DNA of 21,787 bases from Candidatus Omnitrophica bacterium UBA1562 (lineage in GTDB: Bacteria > Omnitrophota > Gorgyraeia > Gygaellales > Profunditerraquicolaceae). The notes under the pieces were generated by a model. That model saw only the letters and a program-made list of their open reading frames with translations, made no database searches and was not told the origin of the DNA. Position 1 is the first letter of the stretch. Each line of letters opens with the position of its first letter. The position numbers and the translations under genes are program-made. The stretch lies in NCBI GenBank assembly GCA_002322525.1, contig DCOU01000008.1:1-21787 (forward strand). Reading direction: 5' to 3'. Below, in pieces: positions 8,107-15,298 of the stretch.

Positions 8107-8264
8107 GAGATTGCTAAAAAAATCCTCAACACTGCAGCAATCTCTGATTTAAAGATTAAAAACAGATTGCACAGATTAAATCGCCGACGAGACAATCTGT
8201 GTAATCTTAAATAATCTGTGTAATCAGAAAGCGCTGATATGATTTTTAAGAATATTTCAGCGCT
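8107..8264 (+). repeat. Three-hairpin dispersed element, copy 2
   Basis: This is in opposite orientation to copy 1. Hairpin I has stem GAGATTGC/GCAATCTC (8107-8114 with 8137-8144). The central part carries AATCTGTGTAATC at 8194 and 8213, again 19 apart. Hairpin III has stem AGCGCTGA/TCAGCGCT (8230-8237 with 8257-8264) and a 19-nt loop. Its end lies 4 nt from the atpK stop. Stem bases differ from copy 1 on both sides of the pair, so pairing is kept while sequence changes. Confidence 0.8.
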
Positions 8265-8268
8265 CTCC

Positions 8269-8742
8269 TTATATTTTAACTCCTAACAATAATAAGAATG
8301 CCGTAGCCAAACCCAATATGGCATAAATCTCCACAAATATAGGTAAGACAAGGGCCTTGCCTGCTTCCTCGGGCTTTTTCGCCACAATACCAATGGAGGA
8401 AACCGAAACTTTTCCCTGCCAAACTGCAGATATGGATTCTACTAAACTTACCGCAAGGCATATAGAAAAAATCTCCATCCCTTGGTGTAACGTAGGTATT
8501 TTAATTTCTGCCCCTAAAAGATTGAGTTTATTTAATACCAAGAATCCAATGAGAAAACCATAGAATCCCTGCGTGCCAGGGATGCCTATAAGGGGAATCA
8601 TCCGGCCAAACTTCTCCGGGTCCTCTGTCATCACGCCTCCTACGGCCTGACCGGCTAAAGCCACGCCAATCGCTGAACCTACGCCTGAAATAGCCATTAC
8701 TATTGCTGCGCCCGCAAGCGCAAAAACTAGACCCGCATCCAT
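8269..8742 (-). CDS. atpK: V-type ATP synthase subunit K (c-ring, two-hairpin form), probably Na+-binding
   Basis: The 157-residue protein has four membrane helices, a duplicated c-subunit as in Enterococcus NtpK. The ion-binding glutamate is Glu138 in VEIYAILG of helix 4; the first half has PGTQGFYG instead of a glutamate. Aligned by eye with Enterococcus hirae NtpK, the known sodium ligands correspond: Thr57 and Gln58 (Thr64, Gln65), Gln109 (Gln110), Glu138 (Glu139). The backbone ligand Leu61 becomes Ile54. This supports sodium rather than proton coupling, by inference. The gene follows atpI by 13 nt and precedes the repeat-filled gap. Confidence 0.95.
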   Translation of the reverse strand: MDAGLVFALAGAAIVMAISGVGSAIGVALAGQAVGGVMTEDPEKFGRMIPLIGIPGTQGFYGFLIGFLVLNKLNLLGAEIKIPTLHQGMEIFSICLAVSLVESISAVWQGKVSVSSIGIVAKKPEEAGKALVLPIFVEIYAILGLATAFLLLLGVKI

Positions 8743-8755
8743 AGTTAACCTCCTT

Positions 8756-10753
8756 TTAATGAGTATTAATATATTTTGTTTCTACTTTCAGGGGCTTAAA
8801 AGAAATGCCTCCGCTCTTAAAAAATTTAGAAAAGAACTCCACGAACTGCAGCCTCACCGGATGCACGAATGCGCCCAATAAATTCATCAGGAAAGAAACT
8901 ACGTGCCCAAAAATAAAAATTGCAGCCAGGATGAAACCGCTGACCAATACCTTGATAAAACTTACATTATTTATAAATGGTATAATAGAAGTAAATATCT
9001 GGCTAAACTGCACACTAATTAAATTGACGGTGGTAGCCATCACGCCTGTAACCAGGCCCAATGCCCAAAGACGGCTGTAAGATAATATATCGCTAAGATA
9101 TCCTGAAAGCGCACTATAAAGGTTATATAGGCCATAAAATAATTTTGTACTAATACCTTTCTGTGTACGCCCCTGGGTCGAGATAAGCGCTATCGATGCT
9201 AATAATGTGGCGTATTTAAATAAACTTATGCGGGAAGCGTCTAATAATTTTAAGAAAATTAAACCCAGTCCGGTTAAACCAAACAACAGTGTAAGCATAG
9301 GAACTTGGTCTAATGCTATATCTAAATAACGTTTATTCTTTATATTTCCTATAGCTGCCACAATATTACCAAACCAAACCTGAACTATACCAAAAGAGAG
9401 CGCAATCCCTAAGAGCTTTGTAGGTTCTTTTAAAGGGTCAAGCAGAATCAGCGAATCTTTAAATCTTTTAAGCGGTAAGAATACTTTATTGGTATCAGCA
9501 AGTAGATCAAATAGGTTCCCAAACCAGCTACCTGTGAGCGCACCAATGATTATGGTGGATATACCGCAGAATAAAAATAACCTAAAGAATCTCAGACCCT
9601 GCGGCCCCATTTTAAATTTTTTAAGCGCGAACCAACAAATCAAAGTTAACATCAACCCGTAACCTACATCTGAAACACAAAAACCAAAATATAAAAAGAA
9701 AAACGGCGCTAAAAATGGTGTGGGGTCTATCTCGTTGTATTTAGGCATTCCGTAGATTTTGGTAATGAACTCAAAAGGTTGTATCAGGCGTTTATTCTCC
9801 AAGGTTACGGGCGGCTCTTCATCGGGTTCTGGGTCTCTTATTACTACCTCTAAATCTACAAAACTAGATAAACAACTCTTAAGGCGCCCCAAATCCTTTT
9901 CTTTTATCCACCCCGTGACTAAAGATACGTAATCCGTCTGAAATATGCTTCCGGAGATACCTCGACGTATATCTTCATTACTCAATTTATCGGCTAAAGC
10001 CATAAGTTTTATCTTCTCAGGTAGAATACGCCTTGCCTCCTGCCAGAGTTCCTGTTTCTCTTCATTTAATTTGGCAATATTTGCCTCAGTTTCCAAAATT
10101 ATTTGGCTAGGCGCGCCTTGTATTTTAGGTAAAATTACAGGATTAAAATTGTATTTCTTTAAAAGAGGGTGTATTATCTGAGACTCTTGTTTTAGATAGA
10201 TAATTAAAAGATAAACTAAATTGTCTTTTTGGTTTATGGTCTCAAAATAAAGATTTAACTTTTTACTTTTTATCTCTTCATCAAAACTGGTGAGCTGATT
10301 TCGATTGATTATGCCCGGTATAAGCTCAATATGTTCCGTAGCAGCGACCTGTGTTAAAGATAGGCGCAATTTTTCCCAGGGCAGGAGATTATATTTAGTG
10401 CTATGTAATTTATCTAATTCTATTTGGGTGGACTTAATGCGTTCTCTCAAGGCGTTGAGATGCCGGATAATTAACCCGATGTCAAATTCTTTTAAGAGCT
10501 CCTCTATTTGGCTTTCGCCTAATACCGGTTTCTCTGAAAAAAAGCCTTTTTTGAGCGAAAGGCTCTCCAAATAATCTATCGCTTCTTGGAGTTGCCCTAA
10601 ACCTTCAGTTGCTTCTTCTTTTTGGGCAGCAATGTGCGCTTCTTTTATCTGTATCAGCTGAACAGCTCCCAGCTTTTGCAAAAGATAGATAATTTTTTCT
10701 TTCTGCTGTTTGGTAAAAAATATATCGATGTGTTTTATCTTTGCAATTGCCAT
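8756..10753 (-). CDS. atpI: V-type ATP synthase subunit I (membrane stator, a-subunit)
   Basis: The 665-residue protein has an N-terminal cytoplasmic half with coiled-coil arms (about residues 1-330). The C-terminal half has seven to eight membrane helices and forms the two ion half-channels against the c-ring. Key arginines are visible: Arg561 in YSRLWALGL and Arg634 in HPVRLQFVEFF, the two positions conserved in NtpI and Thermus I. The FGFCVSDVGYGL block near residue 365 is also typical. The start overlaps the G/H gene by 19 nt. Length is normal and no defect is seen. Confidence 0.95.
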   Translation of the reverse strand: MAIAKIKHIDIFFTKQQKEKIIYLLQKLGAVQLIQIKEAHIAAQKEEATEGLGQLQEAIDYLESLSLKKGFFSEKPVLGESQIEELLKEFDIGLIIRHLNALRERIKSTQIELDKLHSTKYNLLPWEKLRLSLTQVAATEHIELIPGIINRNQLTSFDEEIKSKKLNLYFETINQKDNLVYLLIIYLKQESQIIHPLLKKYNFNPVILPKIQGAPSQIILETEANIAKLNEEKQELWQEARRILPEKIKLMALADKLSNEDIRRGISGSIFQTDYVSLVTGWIKEKDLGRLKSCLSSFVDLEVVIRDPEPDEEPPVTLENKRLIQPFEFITKIYGMPKYNEIDPTPFLAPFFFLYFGFCVSDVGYGLMLTLICWFALKKFKMGPQGLRFFRLFLFCGISTIIIGALTGSWFGNLFDLLADTNKVFLPLKRFKDSLILLDPLKEPTKLLGIALSFGIVQVWFGNIVAAIGNIKNKRYLDIALDQVPMLTLLFGLTGLGLIFLKLLDASRISLFKYATLLASIALISTQGRTQKGISTKLFYGLYNLYSALSGYLSDILSYSRLWALGLVTGVMATTVNLISVQFSQIFTSIIPFINNVSFIKVLVSGFILAAIFIFGHVVSFLMNLLGAFVHPVRLQFVEFFSKFFKSGGISFKPLKVETKYINTH

Positions 10754-11070
10754 AAGCCAAGCACCTCATCCACAATATAATCTCTATCCCTATCCTTATT
10801 TTGAGCGGAGATATTTTTAATCCTTTCTATCTTCTGATTAGCCTCTTCGTCTATTTGTCGTATACTTTCTTGCGCTTGTTTTTGAAACTTCTCTTTAATC
10901 TTTTGCGCTTCCATATTGGCTTCTTTTTCTGTAGTTTGCAAAATCTCTTTTCTTTTTGTAAATTTTGCCTCCTTAATCATTGAAGATGCCTTACGTTTTG
11001 CCTCTTCAACGATTCTCTTGGCTTCTTGCTCCTTAGTTTGTATCTGGTTTAAAATCTCTAATTGTTCCAT
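10735..11070 (-). CDS. V-type ATP synthase subunit G/H (peripheral stalk coiled coil)
   Basis: The 111-residue protein is almost wholly charged helix: residues 10-95 are dominated by K, E, Q and A with heptad spacing and contain AKRIVEEAKRKA. This matches the G/H (AhaH/NtpF-like) partner of subunit E in the peripheral stalk. Sequence alone is low in information, and position as first gene of the ATPase set, overlapping atpI, decides the call. Its ATG comes 2 nt after the pyrF stop, tying the ATPase genes to the pyrimidine genes. Confidence 0.82.
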   Translation of the reverse strand: MEQLEILNQIQTKEQEAKRIVEEAKRKASSMIKEAKFTKRKEILQTTEKEANMEAQKIKEKFQKQAQESIRQIDEEANQKIERIKNISAQNKDRDRDYIVDEVLGLWQLQR

Positions 11071-11072
11071 AG

Positions 11073-11816
11073 TTATTTTATATCCGCTAAAATTTCTTCT
11101 GCTGTTTTAAGGGGGTCTTTGGCTTTTATGATGGGCCTGCCTACAACCAAATAATTACAACCCGCAGCAATCGCTTCGCTTGCTGTTGCGGTTCGTCTCT
11201 GGTCATCAACGGCTGCACCCTTGGGCCTTATTCCAGGAGTTACGATAATAAAATCCTTGCCGAATTCTTTTCTAATCAGCGCCGCTTCTTGAGCAGAACA
11301 AACTACTCCATCTAAACCGGCATCCTTTGCAAGTCTTGCTCCTTCTAAAACTTCGCTTTGGATATCTCCTTTATTTTCCTCGCTGGTTAAGCGAGTAACG
11401 CCAACAACAAACGGCTTAGCAATTTTTAATTCCTCTGCTTTTTGTTTAGCACCCCTGACAGCTTCTTTTAACATTGCTATGCCGCCTTTAGTATGCACAG
11501 TCATCATAAAAACCGCTAATTGTGTAGCATCTATAACGCCTTTCCCAATATTTGGTAATATTTCATAATTTAAACCTGTACCTGTGCCAACAGATAGAAA
11601 TACCGTATTTGGAATGTCATAAAATTTTAAGTCCAAAAATACTTTAGCCCCTTTTTTACCAATCATCTTAACTACTTCTGGTCCACACGCAGTAAATAGC
11701 TGACTACCAACTTTAAAAATCTTTACTGTAGGATATAGGATGTCAACAAAACGTTCTGCCTCTTTTAAATTATCCACGTCTAAAGCTACAATGAGTTTAT
11801 CCTTTGATTCTAACAT
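11073..11816 (-). CDS. pyrF: Orotidine 5'-phosphate decarboxylase with an insertion
   Basis: This makes UMP from OMP, the last step of de novo pyrimidine synthesis. The active-site signature DLKFYDIPNTV (residues 62-72) and the phosphate-binding region TPGIRPKGAAVDDQRR (193-208) are intact in a TIM-barrel sequence of 247 residues. Compared with the usual spacing between IPNTV and the following TVH strand, about 18 extra residues (roughly 77-94) lie just after the active-site lysine loop. The extra segment keeps the frame and has no stop. The ATG overlaps the end of pyrD by 7 nt. The enzyme is probably active; the effect of the insertion is unknown. Confidence 0.95.
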   Translation of the reverse strand: MLESKDKLIVALDVDNLKEAERFVDILYPTVKIFKVGSQLFTACGPEVVKMIGKKGAKVFLDLKFYDIPNTVFLSVGTGTGLNYEILPNIGKGVIDATQLAVFMMTVHTKGGIAMLKEAVRGAKQKAEELKIAKPFVVGVTRLTSEENKGDIQSEVLEGARLAKDAGLDGVVCSAQEAALIRKEFGKDFIIVTPGIRPKGAAVDDQRRTATASEAIAAGCNYLVVGRPIIKAKDPLKTAEEILADIK

Positions 11817-12724
11817 CTTATTGAACCAATCAATTCGTTAATTGAGTTTATGTTATTTTCCTGCAAATATTTTTTTATGCCTTTGATAATTTCTATACTT
11901 ACTCTGGGATTAATAAAATTTGCCGTGCCCACACTTATTGCCGTTGCTCCAGCGATAATAAATTCCACGGCGCTCGGAGTATCCATTATACCACCCATTC
12001 CAATAATGGGAATTTTAATCTTCTGATTTACTTCCCAAACCATTCTCACTGCAACCGGCCTGATTGCCGGCCCACTTAAACCGCCAGTCAGGCTGGCAAT
12101 TTTAGGCTTTCTGGTCTTTACATCTATACTCATTGCAGTTATAGTATTTATCAAAGAAACCGCATCCGTTCCAGCAGCTTCGGTAGCCTTGGCAATATCA
12201 GCAATAAAAGTAACATTGGGAGAGAGCTTGGTGATTAGTGTTTTGCTGGTAACCCGACGCACCCCCCTGACAACCCCGTAGGTTGCTTTTGGGTCCTGAG
12301 AGATTAGAAGGGGTTTACCGCGGATATTCGGGCAAGAGATATTCAATTCAATTGCTGCTATTTCTTTTATTTTATCTACCTTGCGCGCCAATTCCACAAA
12401 TTCCTCCGGCCCACTTTCCGAAGCAATGCTTACAATTATAGGAGGGCCGATTTTTAATAATAAAGGAAGCTTCTCTCGAATAAAAACTTCCAAGCCGGGA
12501 TTTTCTAAGCCAATAGAATTAAGCATTCCCGCAGGAGTTTCGCAGGTGCGCGGCGCTGGATTACCTTGCCTGGGCTTTAGGGTAATGGTTTTAGTCACAA
12601 TTGCGCCCAATTCTTTTAAATTCATAAAATCCTTGAATTCCTCGGCATACCCGAATGCCCCTGAGGCAACCATTACCGGATTCTTTAGTTTAAGTTCACC
12701 GATTTTAATCCTTAAATCAACCAT
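11810..12724 (-). CDS. pyrD: Dihydroorotate dehydrogenase, class 1B catalytic subunit
   Basis: The 304-residue protein is an FMN TIM barrel that oxidises dihydroorotate to orotate. Visible motifs are NPVMVASGAFG at the start, the substrate loop NSIGLENPG (69-77), the catalytic cysteine in NISCPN (Cys131) and IIGMGGIM for the FMN phosphate. A cysteine base, this length and the presence of pyrK in the same operon point to class 1B, which passes electrons to NAD+ through PyrK. AGAGAG precedes the ATG. It is separated from pyrK by a glycosyltransferase and a transporter gene, which is unusual. Confidence 0.97.
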   Translation of the reverse strand: MVDLRIKIGELKLKNPVMVASGAFGYAEEFKDFMNLKELGAIVTKTITLKPRQGNPAPRTCETPAGMLNSIGLENPGLEVFIREKLPLLLKIGPPIIVSIASESGPEEFVELARKVDKIKEIAAIELNISCPNIRGKPLLISQDPKATYGVVRGVRRVTSKTLITKLSPNVTFIADIAKATEAAGTDAVSLINTITAMSIDVKTRKPKIASLTGGLSGPAIRPVAVRMVWEVNQKIKIPIIGMGGIMDTPSAVEFIIAGATAISVGTANFINPRVSIEIIKGIKKYLQENNINSINELIGSIRC

Positions 12725-12739
12725 CTCTCTAATAAATTC

Positions 12740-13264
12740 TTATCTAAGAAACACGATCCCTATTATAGCGCAAGTAATTAATACTAAGATAGGATGAATT
12801 TTAAAAATTGAAAGCACGATAACTGTGCCAATTACGATAAGCAAGGATTTATATCCAGCAAGGATGCTCGTCTTACTTATGCTTAAAGCAGCGACAATAA
12901 TGAGCCCAAGCACAGCCGGCCTTAAACCTTTGAAAGCCGCCTGCACAGTAGGATTATTTTGAAACTGAAAGAATACAGAGGCAATAGCCCAGATAATTAA
13001 AAACGACGGCAAGACAACTCCCATGGTAGCAACTACTGCGCCCCAGAATTTTGCTACTTTGTATCCGACAAAAGTAGCAGAGTTTATAGCGACCGGACCG
13101 GGGGTCATCTCTGAAATGGCAATAAGATCGGTAAATTGTCCTATCGTCAACCAGCGGTATTTGTTAACAACCTCTCTTTCCATTAACGGGATCATTGCGT
13201 ATCCACCCCCAAACGTAAATGCTCCGATTTTAATAAATTCCCAAAAAATTTTAAGATAAATCAT
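12740..13264 (-). CDS. Single-domain chromate-ion-transporter (CHR) family membrane protein
   Basis: The 174-residue protein has about five to six membrane helices. It shows the CHR signatures FTFGGGYAMIPLMEREVV (residues 17-34) and TPGPVAINSATFVGYK (54-69). It is one half of a full-length ChrA. Short CHR proteins usually occur as two adjacent genes with opposite membrane orientation, but no second copy lies next to it here. Substrate is not deducible; chromate or another anion is possible. It lies 15 nt from pyrD and 14 nt from the glycosyltransferase, so it is cotranscribed with pyrimidine genes. Confidence 0.85.
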   Translation of the reverse strand: MIYLKIFWEFIKIGAFTFGGGYAMIPLMEREVVNKYRWLTIGQFTDLIAISEMTPGPVAINSATFVGYKVAKFWGAVVATMGVVLPSFLIIWAIASVFFQFQNNPTVQAAFKGLRPAVLGLIIVAALSISKTSILAGYKSLLIVIGTVIVLSIFKIHPILVLITCAIIGIVFLR

Positions 13265-13278
13265 TTATTTCCCCCTTT

Positions 13279-14430
13279 TCAAAAGCTTGGCTCGATGCAC
13301 AGTATTTTAAACTTCTTGAAATCCTTCAAGCCTCCCTTGATAAAACTTAAGTTTGTAAGGTATTTCATCTTACACCAGGTAAAAAATTTAGATTTTGGCT
13401 CCATGCCAAAATTCCATTTCACATATTGAAATATAAAATAGACTGTCAACAATAAGGAGGCAATAGTAAAAATCCTCCAAAAAGTGCTGGCCCAGATAAA
13501 ATTGAATATAAAGCCCAGAGCAAAAAGCAAACCAAAAATGTGCATGAGATGAAAATTTCCCAAATAAACAAATCCTTTTAAAGGAAAGGGTACCATAAAT
13601 GAAGGGTTGCCTTTTAAAAATTGCAGGATAATCTCAAGGCCTTGCTTATGAACATACTTATCAATTAAAGGAAGATGCGCCTGACCATAGGCTACCCAGA
13701 CCTTACGTAAAGATTTTAAATCTGCCCTATGCATATGGTCAACCTTAGCCAGGGGCGCAAAGTAAAATCTCCACCCTGCCTGGCGGTGTTGATAGCTTAA
13801 ATCCATATCTTCACCGGTTGGCCTATCCCAAAATTTGGCTGCGATAGCTTTCATGGCCACTTTGCGATAAGCTACATTGCAGGTGCCAAAAAAATACGCC
13901 TTGTGGCCGCCGACATCAGAGGGCTTGGGGTCCTTAGGGAATTCCGGATAATAACCTTCCTGAATAAACCCGTAACGGGGCGAGACCATATTAAAACGAA
14001 AGTGCTGGCACCAGGCCTCGACCAAATTGTTAGGGTCGACTTTTAAAGTAAAAACTTCTCCTCCTACGCTAGCGATCTTAGGATCGTGGCTGAAGTGTTT
14101 GAGCATCTCATTAATCCAATTTTTATCTGGCGCACAATCCGCGTCTGTAAAAAACAAGAAATCTCCCTTAACCACTTCTAAGGCTTTATTGCGCGCGAAT
14201 CCCGGAGAGGGACAATTAGGAATCTCGACTAATTTAATAAATGGGTAAATCTTGCGCCAGCTCTTTATAATATCGACGGTTTTATCCGTGGAACCGCCGT
14301 CAGCAATAATCCATTCCCAAGAATCCCGTGGGTAATCCACATTGAGAAGATATTCAAAGGTCTTCTCAATAGTGCGTTCAAAGTTTTTTACGGGAATAAT
14401 AATGGAAACGAAAGGATTCAAAGACACCAT
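13279..14430 (-). CDS. Family 2 glycosyltransferase with C-terminal membrane segments
   Basis: The 383-residue GT-A fold enzyme starts with VSIIIPVKN, followed by DGGSTD (44-49), the metal-binding TDADC (95-99) and GEDMD (206-210), the usual acceptor-site acidic motif. Residues about 290-350 form two membrane helices, so it acts at the cytoplasmic membrane, probably on cell-surface glycan or lipid-linked sugars. Donor and acceptor cannot be read from sequence. The ATG overlaps the pyrK stop by one base (TAATG) behind a strong GGAGG ribosome site, so it is translationally coupled to a pyrimidine gene with no evident functional link. Confidence 0.9.
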   Translation of the reverse strand: MVSLNPFVSIIIPVKNFERTIEKTFEYLLNVDYPRDSWEWIIADGGSTDKTVDIIKSWRKIYPFIKLVEIPNCPSPGFARNKALEVVKGDFLFFTDADCAPDKNWINEMLKHFSHDPKIASVGGEVFTLKVDPNNLVEAWCQHFRFNMVSPRYGFIQEGYYPEFPKDPKPSDVGGHKAYFFGTCNVAYRKVAMKAIAAKFWDRPTGEDMDLSYQHRQAGWRFYFAPLAKVDHMHRADLKSLRKVWVAYGQAHLPLIDKYVHKQGLEIILQFLKGNPSFMVPFPLKGFVYLGNFHLMHIFGLLFALGFIFNFIWASTFWRIFTIASLLLTVYFIFQYVKWNFGMEPKSKFFTWCKMKYLTNLSFIKGGLKDFKKFKILCIEPSF

Positions 14431-15287
14431 TATCCCACCTCCTCTTTTCCTACCCAGATTATTTCATCTCCATTAAATACCGGGCCTTCTTTACAGACGC
14501 GTTTAAAACCTTCTTTTGTATTCATTACGCAACCTAAGCATGCACCAATCCCGCAGGCCATATGTTCTTCTAAGGAGACCTGGGTGGGAATATTATATTT
14601 TTTAGAAATCCGGATGATTTCTTTTAACATGGGCCTTGGACCGCAAGCATATATGGCTAATGGCTTATGGCTAATGGCTAATGGCAAAATATTTTTTAGT
14701 AACTCGGTAACTTTACCTTTAAAACCTTCGGAAGCGTCATCAGTGGCGATTTTAACTTCGCAACCTAATGCTTTAAATTCTTTCTTGCGAAGAACCTGGC
14801 CCGTTGACTTAGCGCCTATTAATACTAAAGCGTTTAGCGGATAGCGTTTAGCGGATAGTTTAAATTTTTTGTTTTTCCTATACGCTCTACGCTCTACGCT
14901 ATACGCTAATTTGTCTGCTAGAAATAACAACGGCGCAACCCCTATGCCGCCGGCGACTAATATTGGCGTTAGGTTATAGGTGTTAGGTGTTAGGTTAAAC
15001 CCATTACCCAAGGGCCCAATCACGTCTAAATATTCACCGGGCCTTCGCTGTGATAAGATCTGTGTGGCACGACCCACCACTTCATAAAGGAATTCTATAT
15101 TAGTTCCTTTTACTCTGTGAATACTCAGGGGCCTGCGTAAGAGCGGCTCGCAAGTATCGCTTACCTTGATATTGAAAAATTGCCCGGGCAAAGAGTCTTT
15201 GGCTATTTTCGGTATTCGGAGAACTAAATGAAAATAATTAACCTTAATTTTTTTATTGTAGAGTATTTTAACTTTTATTTGAAGCAT
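14430..15287 (-). CDS. pyrK: Dihydroorotate dehydrogenase electron-transfer subunit, with heptamer-repeat insertions
   Basis: The 285-residue iron-sulfur flavoprotein moves electrons from PyrD to NAD+. It has the FAD motif RRPLSI (51-56), the NAD(P)-binding AGGIGVAPLL (112-121) and ACGPRPML (214-221). The [2Fe-2S] cysteines are Cys245, Cys250, Cys253 and Cys265 (C-x4-C-x2-C-x11-C). Three loops are built from short tandem DNA repeats: residues 98-107, 128-154 and 201-212, coming from four arrays of 7-bp units. All lie between secondary-structure elements, and all family motifs are intact, so the protein is likely functional. The start has only a weak AAAAAG site. Confidence 0.95.
   Translation of the reverse strand: MLQIKVKILYNKKIKVNYFHLVLRIPKIAKDSLPGQFFNIKVSDTCEPLLRRPLSIHRVKGTNIEFLYEVVGRATQILSQRRPGEYLDVIGPLGNGFNLTPNTYNLTPILVAGGIGVAPLLFLADKLAYSVERRAYRKNKKFKLSAKRYPLNALVLIGAKSTGQVLRKKEFKALGCEVKIATDDASEGFKGKVTELLKNILPLAISHKPLAIYACGPRPMLKEIIRISKKYNIPTQVSLEEHMACGIGACLGCVMNTKEGFKRVCKEGPVFNGDEIIWVGKEEVG
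14653..14685. repeat. Heptamer tandem array 1 in pyrK (ATGGCTA)
   Basis: On the plus strand the unit ATGGCTA is repeated about 4.7 times, with the second unit ATGGCTT. It encodes PLAISHKPLA in the loop before the ACGP motif. Confidence 0.85.
14829..14858. repeat. Heptamer tandem array 2 in pyrK (AGCGTTT/AGCGGAT)
   Basis: The two heptamers alternate twice, giving an exact 14-bp duplication plus two bases. Together with array 3, which is the same AGCGNNN family inverted, it flanks a 20-nt AT-rich spacer and could form an imperfect hairpin. Confidence 0.85.
14879..14906. repeat. Heptamer tandem array 3 in pyrK (TATACGC/TCTACGC)
   Basis: There are four exact-length units on the plus strand: TATACGC, two TCTACGC, TATACGC. 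In the reverse complement they read AGCGTAT and AGCGTAG, the same pattern as array 2. They encode AYSVERRAY. Confidence 0.85.
14968..14995. repeat. Heptamer tandem array 4 in pyrK (GTTAGGT)
   Basis: There are four units, three of them GTTAGGT and the second TATAGGT. They encode NLTPNTYNLT just before the AGGIG nucleotide-binding strand. Confidence 0.85.
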
Positions 15288-15298
15288 CTTTTTGTTGA

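Larger units (their letters stand above)
7969..8268. repeat. Repeat-filled gap between atpK and atpE
   Basis: No protein gene is supported here. From left to right it holds TTACGG/CCGTAA (7972-7977 with 7990-7995), a 19-bp imperfect stem (8014-8032 with 8042-8060), CGACG-ATA-CGTCG (8078-8090), and the three-hairpin element copy 2 (8107-8264). The short plus-strand frame across it is a by-product of these palindromes. It breaks the otherwise tight ATPase operon and may process or partly terminate the message between the membrane genes and the soluble-sector genes. Confidence 0.7.

Noticed and set aside
8029..8214. 61-codon plus-strand frame between atpE and atpK
   Set aside because: It is made of the palindromes at 8014-8060 and the three-hairpin element, has no ribosome site and resembles no family.
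8420..8580. Missing glutamate in the first half of subunit K as a defect
   Set aside because: Two-hairpin K subunits normally keep only the glutamate in helix 4; Gln58 in the first half is a sodium ligand in NtpK, so this is the usual state.
14653..14995. CRISPR-like array in pyrK
   Set aside because: Units are 7 bp, tandem without spacers, differ between arrays, and lie inside an intact coding frame.
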